From positions 1-64,000 of the forward strand of contig CAZBDV010000002.1 of assembly GCA_964490765.1 (NCBI GenBank): DNA of 64,000 bases. The letters are read 5' to 3'. The notes under the pieces are model-generated. The model ran no database searches and was not told the origin of the DNA. It saw only the letters and a list, made by a program, of their open reading frames with translations. Shown piece after piece: positions 1 through 9,410 of the stretch (positions are counted from its first letter, which is position 1; each line of letters begins with the position of its first letter). The stretch comes from CAZBDV01 sp964490765. GTDB lineage: Bacteria > Cloacimonadota > Cloacimonadia > Cloacimonadales > JAJBBL01. The translations under genes and the position numbers were made by a program.

Positions 1-49
1 CCTCAATAAACCGAATATTTTACTTTTTTTTACAGATGATAACATAGAA

Positions 50-107
50 CAACCACGGGGGGGGGTGGGCGCCGGCTCAGGCCGGCTCCCACCCTCCCCT
101 GTGGTTG
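50..107. repeat. Long GC-rich palindrome, copy 1 of a dispersed family
   Basis: The arms 50-76 and 81-107 are inverted repeats of 27 bases around the loop TCAG. Only one pair is a true mismatch (70/87) and two are G-T pairs (57/100, 62/95). The left arm holds nine consecutive G (57-65). The hairpin lies about 40 bases past the stop of the secreted protein gene that ends at 149. No T-run follows on either strand, so it is not a standard intrinsic terminator. The inner part (GGGAGGGTGGGAG on one strand, CTCCCACCCTCCC on the other) is shared with copies at 14653-14706 and 36183-36238. Confidence 0.75.
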
Positions 108-148
108 ACCTGATTAGTGTATCAGGATATGCTTTGATGTGATGGGGA

Positions 149-2101
149 TTACTTGAGCAAGAGCATCTTTCTTGTTTCTGATTGATTCCCGATAGTTAAC
201 CTGTAGAGATAAATACCGCTTGCAACTCTTCTGTTATCCCTGTTGTTTCCGTTCCAGACGGCCATGTATTCACCCGCAGATTTATATTCGTCAACGATAG
301 TCTTGATCAGTTCTCCACGCAGGTTATAAATCTCCAGCCTGACCTGAGAAGCGACTGGAAGTCTGTACCTTATCGTAGTCTCAGGATTGAAGGGATTAGG
401 ATAGTTTTGTTCCAAAAGGGATTCAGGTACTATAACAAGATGATCGTCCAGACCCAACGGTGGATCTGGTGGGGGGTCATAATCAAATTCAATATCTATA
501 GAGGTGTAACAGAGATAACCACCGGTATTGGGCCCATTCCCCAACACAAAAGATCCATAATCGTTCTGGTCGAAGAAGAAGAGATAGATCCTGTACCAGT
601 CATTTCCGAGATACTCCATACAGTCAGCGATATACCAGTAAGTCGGGATCATTTCCTCCAATTCTGCTATTTCAACTGAATCCAGTATTATAGGATAGGA
701 CCAGGTGTCACCGTAATCGTTCGAGATCATAATCTGTGTAACAGGCAGTGTCTCTTCCGAACTGGTTTGAAATAGAACTATCAGTCTACCTTCCTGTTCA
801 ATCATACGGTGATAATTTTCGAGATGAAGATGATTGGGTTCTGGCCAGTAACATGGCCAACTGTAGTCGTAAATCAGATTACCACCGTTGTCATATTCGG
901 GAGGAATACTCCAGGGAAGATAGGAGAGGCCGGAATACTCGCGGGGATAGAGGTCCTGAACGATGAATTCTTCTGTTTCCCGATCGAATTTAACATGTTT
1001 ACTTGTTGTCATAGAGGGAAACCACGAGTTGTTTTCGGTAAAGAGAGCATAGACACATCCGAAGTGATAGTTACCCTCATCGTCGAGTATAGTGTTATGC
1101 CGATTTCGGAAAGCTCTGTATCGCATATCCTGAAAAGGCTGTAGATTTTCATTAACAAAATATTCTTCCGGATTTTCTATCGGAATTGTCGGATCACCAG
1201 TAAAAAGATTCCAGTTACCCTCGCCGTAGTTATTGTTCTCCAGTACAAAAAGAGCATTAAAAGAATGATAAGGGTAAGCTGTATCCAGATACTCACTATG
1301 CCCTACAAGCGCTATGGTCCCGGATTCTCTTGATACGATCGGGGAAGCGTAGATGATAATATCGTCAGCATACCAGTTGCTGATATGTGGAACAGTCACG
1401 ATAGACCAATCATCCGGGTTATAACTTTCCAGATCAATAGGATCATAGAAATCAGTATAAGAGATGATTATATCATTTGTGCCGAATCCCCAGATGTATA
1501 GTCTACGTTGACCTTGATTGGGGGAACCACCGACAAACACCTCAGGCCTGTACCCTTCAGGTTGAACCTGATAAGGTGTTATCCAGAGACCGGGTATCCC
1601 TATCATGTTGTACTGGTCAAAGCTCATAAAACAGCCGTCAGGAGAACACCATACTACAAAGGGAACCCCTGTTTCATTATCAACATCAATAGATACTGAT
1701 AATTCTGCAGTGGTGCCGGTAAGATTGATCAATGATGGCCCCATCAAAACAGTTTCCTCTTCTATATAACCATAATAAACTCTTTTCAATCCACCTGCTG
1801 AACTCATTCCCTGAAAAGCAGTGTAGATCCCTCCTCCAGGAAATATTCCGGATGGACAGGGCTGCAAACGTATTGGGATTGAATGCTCACCTCCCGGAAA
1901 ATAATCATACCACGAAGCTCCTATTCTGAGAGGATCTATATGAAAACTATATTCTGGAGTTTCGTTTCTAATACATCGAAATTTTGTCTGATGATCAGAG
2001 TTCATAGTTGCCAGATTCTCCATTGGAATGTGCTCTGCCACGATCAGACTTACACTTAAGAGCAGTACACTGGTTACAATCTTAAAGAGGACCCTCTTCA
2101 T
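149..2101 (-). CDS. Secreted BNR-type protein with C-terminal sorting domain
   Basis: A 650-residue predicted exported protein. Residues 1-22 form a signal peptide (basic MKR start, then a hydrophobic stretch ending VAEH). The middle looks like a beta-propeller or sialidase-like fold; one Asp-box/BNR-type motif (SNDYGDTWSYP) is visible near residue 485. The last 85 residues are a type IX-secretion-style sorting domain: NYPNPFNPETTIRYRLP, an FlgD-like Ig core with WNGNNRDNRR, and the end RKMLLLK. The ATG at 2101 is preceded by AGGAGGT, a strong ribosome site. It stands alone on the minus strand, divergent from the next secreted gene across 718 bases. Substrate is unknown; I would not call it a sialidase from one Asp-box. 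The sorting domain is secure, the function is not. Confidence 0.85.
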   Translation of the reverse strand: MKRVLFKIVTSVLLLSVSLIVAEHIPMENLATMNSDHQTKFRCIRNETPEYSFHIDPLRIGASWYDYFPGGEHSIPIRLQPCPSGIFPGGGIYTAFQGMSSAGGLKRVYYGYIEEETVLMGPSLINLTGTTAELSVSIDVDNETGVPFVVWCSPDGCFMSFDQYNMIGIPGLWITPYQVQPEGYRPEVFVGGSPNQGQRRLYIWGFGTNDIIISYTDFYDPIDLESYNPDDWSIVTVPHISNWYADDIIIYASPIVSRESGTIALVGHSEYLDTAYPYHSFNALFVLENNNYGEGNWNLFTGDPTIPIENPEEYFVNENLQPFQDMRYRAFRNRHNTILDDEGNYHFGCVYALFTENNSWFPSMTTSKHVKFDRETEEFIVQDLYPREYSGLSYLPWSIPPEYDNGGNLIYDYSWPCYWPEPNHLHLENYHRMIEQEGRLIVLFQTSSEETLPVTQIMISNDYGDTWSYPIILDSVEIAELEEMIPTYWYIADCMEYLGNDWYRIYLFFFDQNDYGSFVLGNGPNTGGYLCYTSIDIEFDYDPPPDPPLGLDDHLVIVPESLLEQNYPNPFNPETTIRYRLPVASQVRLEIYNLRGELIKTIVDEYKSAGEYMAVWNGNNRDNRRVASGIYLYRLTIGNQSETRKMLLLK

Positions 2102-2501
2102 TTTGACCTCCTGTTATAAAAAGTTTTTCATAAAAAATGTTGCCAGACAGTTCCTTAACCCAATGCAGATATCAAACAGAAACCTAATTTAGTGAATATT
2201 ACTGCTGCACTATCGGTTTTCTGACTCCTTAACTCTGAAACTAACATTGATATTTGCTGCACCCTAGGTTGAAGTTTTGAGATTTTCTATTTCTAACTGT
2301 AATTATCGTTACTGGATATTCTGCTGTTATATCCTTATTCCCTCTACTCCTAATTATTTAATCACCGGAACAGAACCTTGTCCCCTATGAAAAAATGAAA
2401 ACGGAATAGTTAGACATAGCACATCATTATACCCCCCATTGTATAATGAGCTTTGGGTTGATATCTTCAGAACTGCAACTATCAAATCAGAATGCATCTC
2501 T

Positions 2502-2545
2502 CATGTTCGTTGTAATGACCTTTCATTCATCTATCAACGAACATG
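2502..2545. repeat. Perfect 11-base inverted repeat
   Basis: CATGTTCGTTG at 2502-2512 is repeated as its exact reverse complement at 2535-2545 with a 22-base spacer. The flanking bases do not extend the pairing. It could be a bipartite operator for a dimeric regulator or an RNA stem. It lies about 170 bases before the candidate -35 of the downstream gene. No family is recognised. Confidence 0.5.
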
Positions 2546-2713
2546 CTTTCTAAACTTACTACACCTCCGAGACGACAGAAAGAGTTACTGGCTCATCTAA
2601 GATATAGTTTACACCTCTCACACAATTACATTTTGTTATTAAAGATGTTTTTTTGTCAAGAGAAGTTTTACCTGACGAAAGGGTTTTTTAATATGGTAAG
2701 ACAAGCTTTTTTA

Positions 2714-2741
2714 TTGACATTGATCAACAGAGGTTGAGAAT
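2714..2741 (+). promoter_or_regulatory. Candidate sigma70-type promoter
   Basis: A perfect TTGACA at 2714-2719 is followed after 16 bases by GAGAAT (2736-2741), four of six matches to TATAAT. It would place the transcript start about 70 bases before the ATG of the beta-helix protein gene. The -10 is weak. Confidence 0.35.
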
Positions 2742-2819
2742 AGCTCTATGAAAGGTTGAATAATTAATAGACTTTTTCACCTCTGATAAGAGGCTTAATA
2801 AATCAAGGGGGTAGTTAAT

Positions 2820-5435
2820 ATGAAGAGGATAACAATATTAATGGTCATGGGAGTCATGCTGTTTTATATAGGGGCTCTCGAAGGAACAGATGTTTCCGGT
2901 AATCAATCGGGAACCTGGTCACTTGCAAATAGCCCCTACAATGTCATTGGTGATGTAACTATTCCTCTGGGAGAGTCACTGGAGATAGAACCTGGTGTTC
3001 ATATCCAGGTTACTGGAGATTATCGTATCACTGCTGAGGGTACAATCGATGCCATCGGAACAGAGGCTGATTCTATAAGATTTTTTGCTGAAGGATTGAG
3101 GTGGGATATGATTCGCTTAGAAAATGAGGTTGTTGAGAGCTTCTTTTCTTACTGTGTTGTTGCCAATGCCGACACCGGAATCAGTTCTGTCCTCTCACCC
3201 GTAACTATATCACATTGCCGGTTCGATGATAATATAACCGGAGTCAGGGTTTATGCTATAGGTGCTGCTGATCCACCAGAAGTCAATATTCTTAACTCCA
3301 GAATAGAGAACAGTCAACAGAACGGTATCTTCATAGTTCAGAATTCCAATACACTTGTCGATAACTGTGAGATTACCACATCAGCACTCAGTGGCCAGGC
3401 GAGAGGAGCTATACAGCTCAGTAATCAGTCTGCTGGAGGTCATAACAATCCGACTATCAGTAATAATCATATACATCACAATACCTGGCAAGGTATTACT
3501 GCCTGGGATTTAACAGGAGCAAGTAGAATTAATCCGACAGTTATCAATAATCTGATCGAATACAATTTGACCGGCATCTATCTGATCCACTCCTCCGGTT
3601 TTTTCTTCAATAATATTGTACAGAACAATTATGTTACTGGTAACCCTGACTCGGGTGCCGGTGTTATGATCAGTGGCTCTTCTGCATTACCGCTCTTTAC
3701 GGAAAACATATTCACCGGTAATTATACCGGTTTCTATATCGTCACTGGCGGTAGTGCCAATCTGGGTGAGATCGATAGTCCCGATCCGAACGCTTATGGG
3801 ATGAACCAGATTTATGGTAATGTTGCTCCTGATGGTAATACAAACAGTGTGTATAATCTATCTACAGCCGATGTCAGTGCTCAGAATAATATCTGGGACA
3901 GTGAAGATTATGACGAAATTGCCGCTACGATATTCGATGGAAATGATAATCCAGATTACGGTTTAGTCATCTTCGATCCAATATATCAATATGAAGAAGC
4001 CTCTATATCGGGTACTGTAGAATATCTAGGTGAGATGGAAATAGAAGCTTACAGAGTTGTCCTGTTTCATATAGAGTCAGAATCAGAAATTGCAGAAACC
4101 CAGACCGACGACACCGGGGAATTCACTCTGAGCACAGAAGAGTTCGGGGATTTCTATCTTTACGCTTACGGTATTCCTCTCTATGAAGATGAAGCAGTTC
4201 CTATGGGAGCATATGATTGTATTCAGGAACCGATCAGTATTACACTGACAGGGGGTGATAATCTGACAGGATATCAAATCGGGATTTTTGATGAAAGAGA
4301 ACCCCACCATTACAGGATTGACGGTGTTTTAGATAATAACATTCCCGAATTAATGATTATGAACAAGGCGAGATTCGTCTTTCCGGTCGAAGTGACTGAA
4401 TTACTCTATGAAGAAGACGATTATCTTAAAATATGGGCATATCTGATACACGATCAACAAAGTGGAACAACAGACTCGCTATATATCTCCGAAGATTCTG
4501 CTCTTATCAAACAGTACGATGTCGAGTATGGAGAGAGCTGGCTTTATCCCCATTATGATGTTCCGACAGGAGAGATTATCTATCTCACAGCAGAGATAAC
4601 CGATTTACAGGAATACGATGAAACTTCTCGCCAGAATACGGTTATAGAGATCACTATATCTGAGCCAATTACTGGTGAAATTTATCAGGTCTGGTGGGTT
4701 GAGAACAACGTGGGTATAACAAAGAAGATAATATATAAAGACTATGCGGCATATAATACTCTCTGGATCAGTGAGTTGAATGTTACCGGAGGTTCAGGCT
4801 TTTTCCCTCTGGAGATCGAAAACAGCTGGTCTTATGGTAGTTTTATACCTGGCCTGGTTCCAGCTAATTTAAGGTATCTGCTAGATAATGATGATGAGAT
4901 AATCTTGAAATGGGATGCTCCCCGTCAGAACGTTCAAGGGAATTGGACAGGTTATAAGATATACAGAAATGGGATTGTAGAACACACAATAGATTTTGGT
5001 AATCCGGTCTATCATATACCCCTTCCGCCAGAAAATTCGACCTATACCATTACTGCCTTTAATGCCGAGGGAGAATCACCCCACTCCAACCAGGTCGAGA
5101 TTCTGGTAACCAGTATCGACGAGCAATACGCCGACATCAAACTCCAAACAGATATCCAGTTCTTTCCCAACCCGGTTAGTTTACGCTCAAGTAGAGGAGT
5201 GGATGTGAACCTCAGTCTGCAACTACCTGAAGATATGGATATCGACCTGGCTGTCTATAATATAAAAGGGCAAAGGGTGGCTACTGTTCATAACGGTTTT
5301 ATGGAGAGCGGTTTACAGCAGTTGTGCTGGAATCCTCTCAACGAGAAAAGAAGATCAATCAGCAACGGTATTTACTTCTTACGCCTGCGGACTTCTGATA
5401 CGATGGTAATCAGAAAATTTACAATCATAAACTGA
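2820..5435 (+). CDS. Secreted right-handed beta-helix protein with sorting domain
   Basis: An 871-residue predicted exported protein. Residues 1-20 are a signal peptide. Residues 30-380 carry repeating Asn-rich rungs (NNHIHHNTWQGI, NNLIEYNLTGIYL, FNNIVQNN) typical of right-handed parallel beta-helix proteins of the NosD/pectate-lyase class. A carboxypeptidase-regulatory-like domain follows (start SISGTVEYLGEME, near 395). A fibronectin type III-like segment lies at about 685-765. The end (FFPNP near 780, then YNIKGQRVA and GIYFLRLR) is a somewhat diverged sorting domain with the terminal strand VIRKFTIIN. The ATG follows AAGGGGG. It probably shares a transcript with the gene at 5479. Beta-helices often bind or cleave polysaccharides, but no catalytic set is visible here. 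Confidence 0.85.
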   Translation: MKRITILMVMGVMLFYIGALEGTDVSGNQSGTWSLANSPYNVIGDVTIPLGESLEIEPGVHIQVTGDYRITAEGTIDAIGTEADSIRFFAEGLRWDMIRLENEVVESFFSYCVVANADTGISSVLSPVTISHCRFDDNITGVRVYAIGAADPPEVNILNSRIENSQQNGIFIVQNSNTLVDNCEITTSALSGQARGAIQLSNQSAGGHNNPTISNNHIHHNTWQGITAWDLTGASRINPTVINNLIEYNLTGIYLIHSSGFFFNNIVQNNYVTGNPDSGAGVMISGSSALPLFTENIFTGNYTGFYIVTGGSANLGEIDSPDPNAYGMNQIYGNVAPDGNTNSVYNLSTADVSAQNNIWDSEDYDEIAATIFDGNDNPDYGLVIFDPIYQYEEASISGTVEYLGEMEIEAYRVVLFHIESESEIAETQTDDTGEFTLSTEEFGDFYLYAYGIPLYEDEAVPMGAYDCIQEPISITLTGGDNLTGYQIGIFDEREPHHYRIDGVLDNNIPELMIMNKARFVFPVEVTELLYEEDDYLKIWAYLIHDQQSGTTDSLYISEDSALIKQYDVEYGESWLYPHYDVPTGEIIYLTAEITDLQEYDETSRQNTVIEITISEPITGEIYQVWWVENNVGITKKIIYKDYAAYNTLWISELNVTGGSGFFPLEIENSWSYGSFIPGLVPANLRYLLDNDDEIILKWDAPRQNVQGNWTGYKIYRNGIVEHTIDFGNPVYHIPLPPENSTYTITAFNAEGESPHSNQVEILVTSIDEQYADIKLQTDIQFFPNPVSLRSSRGVDVNLSLQLPEDMDIDLAVYNIKGQRVATVHNGFMESGLQQLCWNPLNEKRRSISNGIYFLRLRTSDTMVIRKFTIIN

Positions 5436-5478
5436 ACGAACACCGAAAATTGCAGAGACATTTACAATCGGAGGCAGA

Positions 5479-8400
5479 TTGAGAGATCGATTCCTGCTAC
5501 TTTGTTTCCTTGTAGTACTTGTATCGACATTACTGAGTCAGGAAGAAACTCTGCAATTCCGTGAGTATCACAATATTGAAGCAATGGGAAGTTCCGTAAT
5601 ATATGAAAGGGATAACTTCTGGAAACCATCCGGGCAATATGTCGATACCAGAAATTCAAGGCAGGAGATACTCTGGCATAAGGTATATCAATATACATTA
5701 ACTCGTTCTCTCTCCCTTGGTTTTAATAATACGATCTTTTTCGGTGGCTCTGACTTTGCGCCTGTTGAAGTTGCCCTTTACCCGCTCTTATCTGAAGATG
5801 ATACTCCGGATCCTCTCTGGACTTATGAAGGGGAGGAAAACACAGACTGGTTTGTAGATGCAATCGAAACTATCGACCTTTATGCCGGTTTGAACTATCT
5901 CCCGGCTGGTTTCGACGATGATGGCGATGGCTATTGCCATCTCTACATCTGGTGTTATGACTCCGGTAGCCCCTTATGGAGTTACGATCTCACAGGTTAT
6001 ATCCCCGCTTCTAATGATCCTATTGTTATTTCTGAAGAAGAAGGAGAGATATTTGTCGCGATGAGAGATCTGATAGATGACGTTACTAGAGTATATGTCT
6101 TTTCTCCTGATGGCAGCGAACCGTTAGAGGTAATTAGTTTTAACGACAGTTTTTCTCAGATGCTCAGGGTTTCGGATGACGGGAAAATTATCGGATTGCT
6201 TCAGGGACCCTTTGCATCAATTTACGATAGAGAGACAGCTTCACTAAGGCAGAGGCTCAGAATAGGTTCTTCTACAATCAATTTTGCTATGAGTGCATCA
6301 GGTGATCGTATCATCACAGGCTGGCGTGAAGCAGTAGTGCATCAGTGGGACGGCTCGAGATACAGGGAGAGATTCCGATATCGGGATAGTGATGGAACCT
6401 GGTATCACAGGCATTGCTCAATATCCGGTGATGGTTCTACTGCTATTATAACTGCAAATAAAAACGATTATAGCCTCAATCGGATCCATCTGGTTAATCT
6501 GATAGACTATGAACTGGTATGGAGCTATCAGATCGAAAGGGCAGCTGGTAGCGAATTACAACTCCTTCCTGCCCAGTCTGATATATCCTATGATGGTAGT
6601 GTCTTCATCCTGGGCAATTGGGGTGATGAATCGGATACTAATCCAGCTCTGATGGTGTTTAAGAGGGATAATCCCCAACCTTATTACTTTTATTCTCCTA
6701 GTGGCTCCATAACCAGTACAGCTATTACAAGAAATGCTCCTTACTATGCCTCTGCTGCCGGTAAACTTGTTCATATGAATATCTGGGGTGCAGGAACCAA
6801 TCTCTACGCACTCGACCTGGAGATCGAGGTGGAATATGCTGCTCTTTCGGGTTATATTACAGCAGGTGATTCCGGATTACCACTTCCAGATGTGAGAGTT
6901 GTCTGTGGGGATTGGGACGAAACCCATACGGATGATAACGGGCATTATTTACTATCTTCATTAGTTTCCGGAGATTACAAAATCAGAATAAGTAAGCAGG
7001 GTTTTTATGATCTGGTGGTGGAATCAGTGACCCTGCCTCCTGATGGAAATATTTTCATCAATTTGGAAATGGAACCAATTCCTGTAGTTTCTCTACAGGG
7101 TAGAGTGGTTAAAAGTGATAATCCTTCGGCAGGAATATCTGAAGCTGTCGTTAGTCTGAGAGGTTATGAAGATTATTATACGAAAACAGATAGTGAGGGA
7201 AGTTTTCAGATCGATAGCATCTTTATCAACAATACTTATGAACTCATAATCGACCATACTCTATATAACGAACACTCTCAGATTGTTTCTGTTGGAGAGG
7301 AAGATATCATACTGAATGATATCCCACTTCTCGAAACCCCTTTTCCGGTAGATGATGTTATAGCCATTCCATTAGATAATGACGAGATTCTAATTTCCTG
7401 GTCAGATCCTGTTTCAGTTATGTTACGAGAATTTTCTTATGATAACGGTATTATTGAGGGGGCTGTCGGGTTTTTTGACGGAACTTCAGCCAGTGTTATG
7501 GGTGCTATGTATCACCATAATGCCAGAATCGAATCTATCTCCTGGCACTTAAGTGGGACGGTAACACATGAAGAGGTGAATCTTTTCATATTCGATCTTG
7601 ACGAAGAGGGGTATCCACTCAGCACGGAACTGCTCTATATAGAGGAGGGCATAGAAAATAATCAGGGAGAATGGAATACTCATTTTCTGCCATTTCCGAT
7701 TACAGCACCGAACGGCTTTCTGATCGGAATAAGTTCAACCTCCGGAGAGCATCTGGGGATTTCTGTCGATAATGGGGAGGAGTTGCAACCCTATACTCAG
7801 TTTTATGTGTTTGATTATGCGATCGGGATGGAATTCACCCCCTATTTCACCGGAAATTTCTTTCTTCGGGCTCGAGGCTATGATTACGGATATATCTCTT
7901 ATCCTGACTTCAATAACAGGTCAACAAACGATTCAGGCTTGCCTGTTCCGACAACAGTAAGAGCAGAATTACATTCTGAGACCCGAGGAGTAGAACCCCT
8001 TTTGAAGCCACTAATTTCCACTACCAGTAGCTCTACCCGGATTTTTAAAACCTACAATATTTATCGCTTTCTCTCCGAGAACCTGCATAATTACAAGGAA
8101 TGGGAGTTTATCGGTTCAACAACAATCAATCAATATCTCGACAGTGAATGGCTTATTATTCCCGATGGAGACTATCGTTACGGGGTTACTGCCCTATACA
8201 GCGATGATAACGAATCTCCAGCAGCTATATCCAACCTTATCAACAAGAATCTGAACAGTAGCCTAACAGTATATATAAAGACAAATTCCGGTGATACAGC
8301 AGAGGGTGCCCTTCTTGAACTCCTGTCGGTAGAAGATGATCAAGTTCTCTATAATGCACTTGCAGATGAAGTGGGGAAGGTGTATATCCCCGATATTGAA

Positions 8401-9093
8401 AGAGGGTTCTATGATGTAAGAGTCTCTCTTACAGGTTTTACGACCGAGAGAATCAATGGGGTAGAACTGGTCCCTGATGAAGTGATCCTAGAGATCGAAC
8501 TGATAGAGAAATTGATTCCTGTATCCGGTTTGCAGTATACACTATTGGATGACAATGGTTATAATGGAGTGGAGTTGAGATGGTCAACACCTTCAGAAAC
8601 GAGTAGAAGTGGAACCGGAAAGGGAGCAGGACGGGCTCTTAGAGGTTATCGCATCTTGCGTAATGATGTTGTAATTGAGGAGAATGTCCAGGATACTCTG
8701 TTTACGGACTATCCACCAGTATCGGGGATTTATATTTATGGGGTACAGGGAGTATATGACAGCGGCATTTCTCCAGCAGTATATACCGGGGAGCTCGAGC
8801 TTATCCGTCCACCTATCCGGACAGAACTGCAGAGTAGTTATCCCAATCCCTTCAATCGTTCGACAACACTCAAGTTTACCCTTGCTACCGAGGAGCATGT
8901 TACTCTTGAGATCTTCAACATTCGGGGAGTCCTGGTAAGAGAGGTCGTTTCTGAACAACTCCATCCTGGAGAATATAGATACTTCTGGACAGGAGATGAC
9001 AGAAAAGGTAGACGAATGGCTTCCGGTGTCTATCTCTGTAAGATGTCAGCAGGAGCTTACCGGGGGTATATTAAATTGTTACTATTGAAATAG
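5479..9093 (+). CDS. Large secreted propeller/carboxypeptidase-regulatory-domain protein with sorting domain
   Basis: A 1204-residue predicted exported protein that starts with TTG, chosen because GGAGG sits four bases upstream and a clean signal peptide (RDRFLLLCFLVVLVSTLLS) follows. Residues 60-440 look like a WD40/quinoprotein-type beta-propeller. Carboxypeptidase-regulatory-like (prealbumin-fold) repeats lie near 450-530, 535-610 and again near 930-1000 (IKTNSGDTAEGALLEL). Residues 640-800 resemble the jelly-roll or Ig-like modules common in such proteins, and fibronectin-like segments lie near 610-650 and 1010-1090. The end is a canonical sorting domain (SYPNPFNRSTTLKFTL, FWTGDDRKGRRMASGVYL, KLLLLK). 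It lies 43 bases after the beta-helix gene and 14 before the next. Structural or adhesive role is likely; an enzymatic one is not supported. Confidence 0.85.
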   Translation: MRDRFLLLCFLVVLVSTLLSQEETLQFREYHNIEAMGSSVIYERDNFWKPSGQYVDTRNSRQEILWHKVYQYTLTRSLSLGFNNTIFFGGSDFAPVEVALYPLLSEDDTPDPLWTYEGEENTDWFVDAIETIDLYAGLNYLPAGFDDDGDGYCHLYIWCYDSGSPLWSYDLTGYIPASNDPIVISEEEGEIFVAMRDLIDDVTRVYVFSPDGSEPLEVISFNDSFSQMLRVSDDGKIIGLLQGPFASIYDRETASLRQRLRIGSSTINFAMSASGDRIITGWREAVVHQWDGSRYRERFRYRDSDGTWYHRHCSISGDGSTAIITANKNDYSLNRIHLVNLIDYELVWSYQIERAAGSELQLLPAQSDISYDGSVFILGNWGDESDTNPALMVFKRDNPQPYYFYSPSGSITSTAITRNAPYYASAAGKLVHMNIWGAGTNLYALDLEIEVEYAALSGYITAGDSGLPLPDVRVVCGDWDETHTDDNGHYLLSSLVSGDYKIRISKQGFYDLVVESVTLPPDGNIFINLEMEPIPVVSLQGRVVKSDNPSAGISEAVVSLRGYEDYYTKTDSEGSFQIDSIFINNTYELIIDHTLYNEHSQIVSVGEEDIILNDIPLLETPFPVDDVIAIPLDNDEILISWSDPVSVMLREFSYDNGIIEGAVGFFDGTSASVMGAMYHHNARIESISWHLSGTVTHEEVNLFIFDLDEEGYPLSTELLYIEEGIENNQGEWNTHFLPFPITAPNGFLIGISSTSGEHLGISVDNGEELQPYTQFYVFDYAIGMEFTPYFTGNFFLRARGYDYGYISYPDFNNRSTNDSGLPVPTTVRAELHSETRGVEPLLKPLISTTSSSTRIFKTYNIYRFLSENLHNYKEWEFIGSTTINQYLDSEWLIIPDGDYRYGVTALYSDDNESPAAISNLINKNLNSSLTVYIKTNSGDTAEGALLELLSVEDDQVLYNALADEVGKVYIPDIERGFYDVRVSLTGFTTERINGVELVPDEVILEIELIEKLIPVSGLQYTLLDDNGYNGVELRWSTPSETSRSGTGKGAGRALRGYRILRNDVVIEENVQDTLFTDYPPVSGIYIYGVQGVYDSGISPAVYTGELELIRPPIRTELQSSYPNPFNRSTTLKFTLATEEHVTLEIFNIRGVLVREVVSEQLHPGEYRYFWTGDDRKGRRMASGVYLCKMSAGAYRGYIKLLLLK

Positions 9094-9107
9094 AGGGGAG
9101 CGATAAA

Positions 9108-9410
9108 ATGACTGTCAACATAGTCCATATTCAGGTCCAGAGCCAGTATCTGGACGAGTTTATCAGAGCTACTGCTAAAAATCATCATAACTCTGTAAAG
9201 GAGCCCGGCAACCTGAGATTTGACGTTCTCCAGAGTGAAAATGATCCAACCTGCTTCGTTTTATATGAAGCATACAGGACAGAGGAAGCGGTTTTTGCCC
9301 ATAAGAAGACAGAGCATTATCTGGAGTGGCGGGAAACGGTCAAAGACTGGATGGCCAAACCACGCACAGGATCTACATATCATATTCTCTATCCGGAAGA
9401 ATTACTCTAA
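9108..9410 (+). CDS. LsrG-like antibiotic biosynthesis monooxygenase (ABM) family protein
   Basis: A 100-residue cytosolic protein of the dimeric alpha-beta ABM fold. The pattern VHIQVQSQYLDEFI, then HHNSVKEPGNLRFDVLQ, FVLYEAYRTEEAV and HKKTEHYLEW closely follows LsrG, the isomerase that processes phosphorylated autoinducer-2, and its quinol-monooxygenase relatives (YgiN). The full usual length of the family is present. The start follows GAGGGGAG, 14 bases after the secreted protein gene, so it may be co-transcribed. No lsrK, lsrF or AI-2 transporter is in view, so autoinducer processing should not be assumed; a general small-molecule or quinone role is equally likely. The gene converges with the DUF192 gene and overlaps it by four bases (9407-9410). 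Confidence 0.8.
   Translation: MTVNIVHIQVQSQYLDEFIRATAKNHHNSVKEPGNLRFDVLQSENDPTCFVLYEAYRTEEAVFAHKKTEHYLEWRETVKDWMAKPRTGSTYHILYPEELL

Larger units (their letters stand above)
2102..2819. other. 718-base divergent intergenic region
   Basis: The region separates two divergently transcribed secreted-protein genes. I see no convincing gene: the 64-codon frame at 2543-2737 lacks a ribosome site and has biased composition. It contains a perfect 11-base inverted repeat (2502-2512 / 2535-2545), a weaker 7-base one around 2425-2448, and a candidate promoter for the plus-strand gene at 2714-2741. The remainder is AT-rich and unexplained. Confidence 0.6.

Noticed and set aside
2543..2737. 64-codon plus-strand frame in the 718-base intergenic region
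   Set aside because: No ribosome site, low-complexity composition and no recognisable fold; most likely chance in AT-rich DNA.
8593..8964. 123-codon minus-strand frame inside the 1204-residue secreted protein gene
   Set aside because: The plus-strand frame has a full sorting domain here; the minus frame is a shadow.
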